This document shows, in pieces, positions 7,890 to 13,294 of a DNA stretch of 13,294 bases (position 1 is its first letter; each line of letters starts with the position of its first letter). The notes beneath the pieces are model-generated. The model was not told the origin of the DNA. It worked only from the letters and a program-made list of their open reading frames with translations, and made no database searches. The stretch spans positions 1 to 13,294 of the forward strand of contig NWUY0300032977.1 in NCBI GenBank assembly GCA_004151065.3, in the 5' to 3' direction. Source of the DNA: Larix sibirica. Its lineage: Eukaryota; Streptophyta; Pinopsida; Pinales; Pinaceae. The position numbers and the translations under genes were made by a program.

Positions 7890-9400
7890 TTTTGTGATTC
7901 AATTTCAAAGGTTAAGGATCACAACACATGATACATGTGGACCATTGGAAGGCCGCTCTCTCCACCATGCTTTGTCCATAGGTAAGATCACAAAACATAA
8001 TCCATGCATTAGATCTAAGCTCAACTCCACAACCAACATGGCACATAGTAGATGCGAGAAACTTGAATAATCAACCCAACCACTACAAGTTTCCCATCAA
8101 ATGGTAGCTCTTTCTAATGCTAGAAGTGATGCTTGTTTCGAAGTTGTTAAAGACAAAAAATCCCACACAGCCTTAAAAAAGAGACCCATTCAAAAATATA
8201 TGCCAAGATACCATACAATGGTCCCTAATGGGACATAAGTCCAAGTTGCGAGAACCCAGCTAGGGGGAGTTTCAAATCAGACAAATCAAAAGTTTGTTTT
8301 ATGATCACTAACCATTGTACCTAACTCTACATAATAAATATCTAGACATGCTCAAATAACATCTACAAAGCCCTAATCCACCTTAGCAAATATGAGAGAG
8401 TTAATTACAAAGTCATTATCAACCGTCGTTGGCTCATAAATAAGCGAGATGCCCTATAACTACCCCAACACGTGGGGAGCCTCTAAGAGATAACCCAAAG
8501 CATCAATTCTCAACACATGTAGGTAAAGGGATAGGTGGCACCCTTCTTGAATGGAATGATGCAATGAAACTTGCGAGGATAAGGAATTATCAACAAAGAG
8601 AGATTAGAGAATATTGTACTCACCATGGCTATACACTATCGTTCAAAACAAAAATAAGTCAACATCTCCGCAATAATGGACTAAGCAATCCAATCATAAG
8701 CCTTATCAAATTAAAAAAAAAGGTTATTGTTGAGGATACTCTTAGGCCCACTCCATGACTTTTAATGATGAAATCACAGTATCCATAATAAATGAACTCG
8801 CATAGATCCCATATGCTCTTTCCATGCAAACTTCCTTGACATAGTGTGGATATGAACTACTTAAATAACTAAGATTTTATAAGCAACACTCGACAAAGTA
8901 ATAGATCTCCAACCCCTAAAGGAATCCTTGTTCATATTCTTTGGAATAAGCTCAATAAGCCCTCAGATAAGTGAATCAATCAAAGCCCTGGTGTAAAAGG
9001 CTTACAGGACTAAACAACACAAATCATCCCCTAACGTGTCCTATGTGGGCTTGTAAAACTCACAAGGCAGCCCATCCAAACCTTGGGACTTTCCATTCTG
9101 CATAGAGCTAAGAACTACAAAATACTCCTCATTCAAGAAGTCATTGTTTAAGTTGTCTCGGTTCCCAACATAAATCTTATGTGGGATAACCTTGTAGCTA
9201 GAGTTTCTATCACCCACAACATGATTTTGAAAAAAGCACATGGATTAAAAAAATCTAAAACCTTAAACCAAACACACCATTGACCTTGACTTGGTCCTTC
9301 ACAAGAGAATCGTCTGCTCTACATAAATCAAGAACTCTGTCAACTATCACCTTCCTTTTTAGGTAATCAATATAGAACCCAGAGCCCTTGTCCCCTTCTT
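7890..9400 (-). pseudogene. LINE ORF2 reverse transcriptase remnant
   Basis: The protein copied element RNA into DNA at the nicked target. A GDKGSGFYIDYLKRK-like linker lies at about 9330-9390. It is followed by SMQNGKSQGLDGLPCEFYK (9050-9106), a clear match to the L1 RT block M.NGK.PG.DG...EFYK. GLIELIPKN (8936-8962) and RGWRSITLSSVAYKIL (8870-8917) are the next RT blocks. ALGYLLEA at about 8480-8505 and a YLGI...FKAVWDF block at 8154-8212 continue the order. The active-site FADD position reads FVIN (8400-8411), so catalysis would be lost even without the stops and frameshifts. Reading continues into an SYLW...GLPMV stretch and stops at the LTR border. Confidence 0.75.
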
Positions 9401-9839
9401 TAATTCACTATAACCTGGAATGAACGCACACCCCTCTGGCAATGTATTCCTCCTCTTTATGAACCACAATCTCCAACTTTATAGCACCCTCCCGAAGGAC
9501 GACATTATGAATATCTTCTTTAAGAAAGATATAAACTTATTTAAGCTAGAGCCCAACCTCCCTAATCTCCCGAAGTTTCTTTTGGGCCATCATCGTCACC
9601 CATGCTCTAATGAATTTGATGGTTCGACAAACATTGACTTCCCATCGAAGAAGCCACTCATGAACCCCCATTGGTCCATAAGCCAGTCCAAACCCAATGA
9701 AACAATGCTTTAAAATCCAAAGACTCCAAATGGGACATATTCATCTTAAACAAAGATGAAGGTGACAAATCTACCATTCAACCAACAAATATATTTTTCT
9801 AAATAAGAAAATGGTCTAACCCTATAACATCCATTAAGA

Positions 9840-10512
9840 CATCCACTAATTAACGTCACCCTAAAATAGAGATGTCCTCCCTGGGGCTATAAACATGATC
9901 CAACCTTGAATGATACCTTATTCGATGCCTAGATGTAATTAATCTAAGTGAGCCAACCACCATAATCAACTCCTTTTTACTTCCAATTGGGATCATAAAA
10001 CTAAATAGTAACAATACATTGGGAAAATGATTTCTTCTTAACACCACTAGTCACACTTCCCATGCCACCACCTTGATCACCCTCGTATTCTACCATGTTA
10101 AATGTCCCCTCCCCCCAAACGATCCAATCTACAACCGAGAGTGAGGAAGTTAACCAATCCCAGATACGACCCCACTATGAGTTGAGATTGGGAGCATAAA
10201 CTACACAAAACCCTAGAAGTTGGTCTTGTACCAACTAAGTAATTCATACACATCGATCCTCCAAATTCCTACCATGATCCACCATAAAACTATGCACATA
10301 AGGTGAAAGGGTAAGCTCCACCCCCCACTACCTTATAGATGGTTTGCAACTCGAAAGGGGTTGCGGTATTAATAAATAATGTGATCATGAAGCTCAACCC
10401 TTGGTGATTTGACTTATTTGAGAAAAATCATATATGGTTTGGTTCTTTGAGACACTCAATGAACAAATTGTTTGCAATTGGGAATTGTCATCCCTCTCAC
10501 CTTCCAAGATAA
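9840..10512 (-). pseudogene. LINE ORF2 endonuclease (APE-like) remnant
   Basis: The family enzyme nicks target DNA to prime reverse transcription. Readable motifs in order are LSWKVRGM (10489-10512), matching the usual LSWNVRGL start; a VYAPN block (10187-10201); TFNMVEYEGDQGG (10064-10105), matching the GDFNMVE...D..GG block although a shift has damaged the Gly-Asp; and RYHSRLDHVYSP (9883-9918), matching the RLDR block near the domain end. Several frameshifts and stops lie between them, for example a TGA about 30 bp after the first motif. Just upstream, 10513-10760, another protein-like stretch with stops may be the N-terminal lead. Confidence 0.72.
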
Positions 10513-10965
10513 TAAGGACAACTTCATTCCAAAGGAAAATGATGACCTAAACTACCAAACTAATCAAGTATCATGAAATCCTCCAAGGAGGTATTCGTCT
10601 TATTAGGGGAGTGAACCATGGTATCTATGTAAGACTTAACCGAAGGCTTGTGGCTCAATTCCCCCTCGGGATTATTTAACCAAATAAGAGAAGAAAACTC
10701 ATTTCACTTGTTGAACTTCACTTCCCAACCTACATCTACCTCAATATTATGCACGTTTGAACAAATCATGACCCCATGAGCTAAGTGTTTTGATCTCTAA
10801 CTCTAATGGCGAATCCTGAACATATAATAACTACTAACTTGAGAAAATCACTACACTACTGTTACACTAGAATTTGGGGAGAGGCCTTGACCCGATCCCA
10901 CAAAGAGACCACCTACTCCACCTTGAGCCAAGGTCCTTGAGGGACTACCCCACCCCCCTCCCCCC

Positions 10966-10966
10966 N
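10966..10966. other. Undetermined base at a poly-C run
   Basis: The only N of the window stands between a C-rich run (10949-10965) and a HindIII site, AAGCTT, at 10967-10972. It may be a hard-to-read homopolymer or a join between two sequence pieces. Sequence character changes here from LINE remnant to a less AT-rich region. Confidence 0.8.
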
Positions 10967-11004
10967 AAGCTTCATTCAGGTAATTTTCGGGAAAAGAATT
11001 CGGC

Positions 11005-11229
11005 ATGTTTGCTAAAGCAATAAAAAAAATACCTTTGTCTTTGTTGCGAAAATACCTCTTGATGCCAAGCAAACTTACACACAGCTGTAAATTGTTACGT
11101 CTCTCAATAGCGGATGCCCGCAATATTGTAGCACTAACTTATTTCATTGATCCGTTTCTGAAATCCAGCGACCTTCTTATGGAGGAAGCCTCTTTGCGTC
11201 TTCCTTCAAACAAACAAACCGGTGAGTAG
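11005..11229 (+). CDS. Possible short exon or small ORF, unrecognised
   Basis: A true ATG (11005) opens a 74-codon frame to TAG at 11227-11229. The predicted protein starts basic (MFAKAIKKIPLSLLRKYLL), which could suit a targeting peptide or chance, and has a mixed, protein-like composition with no recognised domain. At 11221/11222 the sequence CG/GTGAGT is a good plant 5' splice site, so the open frame could be a first exon spliced in phase 1 rather than a complete gene. No acceptor could be assigned downstream. The opposite strand is also partly open here but has no ATG. It could well be noncoding. Confidence 0.22.
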   Translation: MFAKAIKKIPLSLLRKYLLMPSKLTHSCKLLRLSIADARNIVALTYFIDPFLKSSDLLMEEASLRLPSNKQTGE

Positions 11230-11296
11230 CTTCTTTTACTCTCAACGGCGCCTTAGCAACCGAGGCTTCAAGAACGACGGACTGCAATAGACTGCA

Positions 11297-11315
11297 ATCG
11301 CTGTACTACAGCGAT
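11297..11315. repeat. Perfect palindrome, 9-bp arms
   Basis: ATCGCTGTA and TACAGCGAT flank a single C. A small direct repeat, GACTGCAAT, lies just upstream at about 11280-11298. The function is unknown. Confidence 0.65.
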
Positions 11316-12060
11316 CACTCTCACAACACTGTATACACCACAGAAAAAGGTGTAAATTTTAAAATAGCCGTGCCTCTCAACTGTTTATGGCCGCGGTAAG
11401 CCACCCACCAGAATATTTCGCAAGTGCACGAGTAAAGTGTCGCGCCCCCTTCATCTGAGGACCCGCTGTACTCCAGTATTACCGTGCCTACAAATGATTT
11501 ACTGGAACTCGGGCAGATTCAGATGTAAAACCCACAATATATCAAATCTCAGATACAACAGTGACAACAGTGAATTTAATCACACAGGAGCTCGACTGAA
11601 GTCCAGCGATCTGGTTCTCTCCGTGTAGGTTGCGATCTCCCCAATCAGCAATTCTCCTACGCAGGCAGCTGGACAATGTGCGGATCTTCACGTTCAGCAA
11701 TTCTACAGCAATTCCATGGAATGCGATTTCAGCAATTCCACTGACAGCAATCAAAGGGCAGTGATCTCCCTTCACGCGATGCAGCTCTCAGCTGGCTCTT
11801 AGGCAGCAGCGGGCTATCCCCGAGCTCACTAGTAGAACAGAATACTCGATATATTATTATGAAATGCGATTACAATATATATAGCTGGGAAAGTCATTTA
11901 ACAAACTCCTGGAAGATCGGATCTCAACGGATCTTCAACACGTAATCTAACAGAAAATTAAAAATAGTAATTCGACATTATTATCCAATAAATACCGGTT
12001 ACATAAATACAAGGAGACGCCCCAGATTGGCTGCAAACTTGCTAACTGACTCATGACTTA
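11316..12060. other. Moderate-GC region, mostly without recognised genes
   Basis: It is clearly less AT-rich than the transposon zone to the left. Short open frames on both strands lack an ATG (the minus-strand one at 11542-11775 begins with GTG) and have no domain. A TATATATA run near 11875 could be a promoter TATA element, but no gene follows that I can support. The local CAGCAATTC repeats are listed separately. Confidence 0.3.
11646..11752 (+). repeat. Cluster of CAGCAATTC direct repeats
   Basis: CAGCAATTC occurs at 11646, 11695, 11706 and 11730, with a truncated CAGCAATC at 11745. Spacing is irregular (49, 11, 24 and 15). On the minus strand the unit reads GAATTGCTG, translating as GIA or ELL in one open frame. 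Either a decayed minisatellite or a cluster of binding sites is possible. Confidence 0.6.
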
Positions 12061-12150
12061 TGACATTGCATACCAACAAAAAAAAACTGACTGAGTGACT
12101 GACTTCTAACATTACAGACCATCAAAAAAGCTGATTGAGTGACTGATAGA
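12061..12150 (+). repeat. 46-bp tandem duplication
   Basis: Two copies (12061-12106 and 12107-about 12150) share the order T(G/A)ACATT(G/A)CA, (T/G)ACCA, an A run, CTGA(C/T)TGAGTGACTGA. The second copy has a shorter A run. It lies just downstream of the RING-H2 gene, in what is probably its 3' untranslated or flanking DNA. Confidence 0.7.
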
Positions 12151-12210
12151 GCCGGGGCAGACTAAATACCCAATCAGCTCGTAATTATGTTTTTCCAACA
12201 GGGAGAGCCT

Positions 12211-12723
12211 TCAAGAATTTTTTGTTGACCTAATCGCAATTGGAAAGCCTTCGACCATGGTTACTGAGATCTCATCTCCTCCGGGCAATATGTGCCTCCT
12301 ACATACAGGGCAGGTGGGATGAGATCCGATCCAGGGGCCAATGCAGTGTGTGTGAAAATAATGCAAGCATGGCAACAGAAACATAACGCGCTCCACGTTT
12401 TTTAAATCCTCGAGGCAAATAGTGAACCTCTCAAACGTTCCTGGAGTGCTGTACTCGATGTTTCTCTCTGCTTTCTTAAAGGTGTTGTAATTCATATCCG
12501 GCTGGCTGGGACGGATATTTTGTTGTTCACCATCCCTTACAAATAGCGTGCAGGGTTTCAACCACTTATACAGTGCAGAGACTATCAAAAGAATTAAAAC
12601 AAGCCATGCCATAGATACAGCTTTCCCATACTTGTTAATGGGAGTCATGAATCGTAACAGAGCTATATACACCGAAATCGAAATCCCAGTTAAGATGACC
12701 CTCAGAGCACATAGCCCGTCCAT
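12211..12723 (-). CDS. Membrane RING-H2 finger protein (E3 ligase-like), first zinc ligand lost
   Basis: The intact 170-codon frame starts at ATG 12723-12721, with G at -3 and +4. The frame extends 14 codons further upstream only through a TTG, and a TGA closes it beyond that, so the ATG is chosen. Two hydrophobic segments, about residues 6-25 and 36-55, predict a membrane anchor. A polar linker leads to a RING-H2 domain at residues 100-141 (12301-12426). Spacing is that of ATL-type RINGs: C-X2-C-X15-C-X1-H-X2-H-X2-C-X10-C-X2-C, with ligands C103, C119, H121, H124, C127, C138 and C141 and the E2-contact Trp at 131. The first ligand is Phe100 (TTC, one base from TGC). No ATL GLD motif is seen. 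Family members pass ubiquitin from E2 enzymes to targets at membranes. This copy may be weakened or a young pseudogene. No introns are needed, as is usual for ATL genes. No canonical AATAAA follows the stop. Confidence 0.82.
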   Translation of the reverse strand: MDGLCALRVILTGISISVYIALLRFMTPINKYGKAVSMAWLVLILLIVSALYKWLKPCTLFVRDGEQQNIRPSQPDMNYNTFKKAERNIEYSTPGTFERFTICLEDLKNVERVMFLLPCLHYFHTHCIGPWIGSHPTCPVCRRHILPGGDEISVTMVEGFPIAIRSTKNS

Positions 12724-12761
12724 CTCTGATAGGAATGGCTGACCGTGACTCCAAATACCAT
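12702..12761 (-). promoter_or_regulatory. Upstream ORF overlapping the RING-H2 start
   Basis: An ATG at 12761-12759 lies in the probable leader, 38 bases before the main ATG and in another frame. It runs 19 codons to TGA at 12704-12702, passing over the main start. Its context has T at -3 and G at +4, weaker than the main ATG. If the leader starts at the TATA box proposed here, ribosomes would meet this ATG first, and it could lower translation of the main frame. Confidence 0.35.
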
Positions 12762-12839
12762 CCAAGAATTTGGTAGCTGAACCTTGATATCAAGAATACT
12801 TTAACGTAGTTATAATGTAATACAATGCTTAGAGTTGCT

Positions 12840-12847
12840 TATTTATA
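12840..12847 (-). promoter_or_regulatory. Probable TATA box of the RING-H2 gene
   Basis: Minus-strand TATAAATA lies 117 bases before the ATG. A start about 30 bases downstream, near 12810, would give a leader of roughly 85 bases, typical for a plant gene. The flanking DNA is very AT-rich, so chance occurrence is possible. Confidence 0.45.
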
Positions 12848-12992
12848 TCTATTCCATATGTTTTTCGATGAAATTCTTCTATCGAGTCGGCGACGGTGAG
12901 GTCAAAGAGGTTAGAAATTTTATGTAAAATTAAATTAATTTTAGAACAAAAATGTAAATACAAGTTCGTAGCACTTAATCTTTCTAAAAATT

Positions 12993-13096
12993 CAAATAAA
13001 TGGATAATAGTATTCATTAAGTTAATTACTTTAGTAGGTGATTATATCTTACAATTTCTCAAATAAATGGATTATAGTATTTATTAAGTTAATTAT
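12993..13096 (+). repeat. Direct repeat in AT-rich upstream DNA
   Basis: CAAATAAATGGATAATAGTA and the following TTCATTAAGTTAATTA (12993-13029) recur at 13060-13096 with three mismatches, a period of 67 bp. A looser third version of the next part, GTTATTAATGTGGATAAGTAATTATATT, follows to about 13140. The repeat lies 270-370 bp upstream of the RING-H2 ATG. Confidence 0.75.
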
Positions 13097-13294
13097 TTTT
13101 ATAAGTTATTAATGTGGATAAGTAATTATATTTGATTATAATGTACTATTTTTAAAACTAGTACAACCACATCTTGTTGATCCCCTAAAGGAAGTCCAAA
13201 ATCTCAGATAATATCTAAACACCTATCGGTGTTAACATAAACATTAAACTAATTAATATAAACATAAAACAAATACTATTTAATAAACATACCC
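13097..13294. other. Very AT-rich flank, no gene seen
   Basis: Apart from the tail of the 67-bp repeat it holds nothing recognisable. It may be distal promoter or intergenic DNA of the RING-H2 gene. Confidence 0.4.

Larger units (their letters stand above)
7886..10965 (-). mobile_element. Broken L1-type LINE, 3' part cut off at the LTR
   Basis: On the minus strand the order is a possible 5' end with a G-rich run near 10965, a protein-like stretch at about 10760-10520, endonuclease motifs at 10512-9883, a linker, and reverse transcriptase motifs from 9106 down to about 8400. The protein-like reading continues to about 7900. Frames shift repeatedly and stops are frequent, so the element is long dead. 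No 3' untranslated end or poly(A) tail is visible on the left, where the LTR (7472-7885) begins, so the last part of ORF2 is missing. Confidence 0.72.

Noticed and set aside
9420-9713. 97-codon plus-strand ORF
   Set aside because: It lies antisense to the LINE between its endonuclease and RT blocks and has no domain; treated as a shadow.
10851-11123. 90-codon minus-strand open frame crossing the N
   Set aside because: It begins with TTG, crosses the undetermined base, and half of it is the Gly-rich translation of the G/C run.
11542-11775. 77-codon minus-strand open frame
   Set aside because: It begins with GTG, and much of its sequence is the translated CAGCAATTC repeat; no domain is seen.
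12548-12742. 64-codon plus-strand ORF
   Set aside because: Antisense shadow of the RING-H2 gene.
1-13294. tRNA, rRNA, CRISPR arrays, bacterial operons
   Set aside because: No cloverleaf, rRNA core motif or regular repeat-spacer pattern was seen, and the content is plant nuclear in type.

Overview
The window looks like nuclear DNA of a seed plant with a large, repeat-rich genome; a gymnosperm is my guess, not something the sequence proves. The evidence is AT-rich sequence, no long prokaryotic-style gene runs, a CACTA-type transposon end, decayed LTR-retrotransposon and LINE (L1-type) sequence full of stops and frameshifts, and one short intact membrane RING-H2 gene.

Layout. Bases 1-181 hold what may be the decayed C-terminal end of a coding region. 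Bases about 440-2340 are dominated by a dispersed short motif, GGTGC and its complement GCACC, with two (AC)n microsatellites and a diverged tandem repeat of about 115 bp. At 2511-2622 there is a CACTA-type terminus on the minus strand; the matching left end is not visible. Bases 3059-4403 are a broken gag-like region on the plus strand with a G-patch and three CCHC zinc knuckles. Bases 4404-7150 are degraded sequence with two short coding-like islands. A local tandem repeat at 7150-7440 leads to a polypurine tract and a 414-bp LTR (7472-7885), read as the 3' LTR of a copia-like element.

Bases 7886-10965 are a broken LINE on the minus strand, with endonuclease and reverse transcriptase motifs in the expected order. 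Its reading region is cut off at the LTR, suggesting nested insertion. A single undetermined base at 10966, next to a poly-C run and a HindIII site, separates this from sequence that looks less AT-rich and more single-copy. There I see one possible short exon (11005-11221), several short repeats, and the only intact protein gene, a two-transmembrane RING-H2 protein on the minus strand (12211-12723) with a TATA box and an overlapping upstream ORF. Its first zinc ligand is Phe instead of Cys.

The elements do not form a pathway. The window is mostly layers of dead transposable elements next to one possible host gene.
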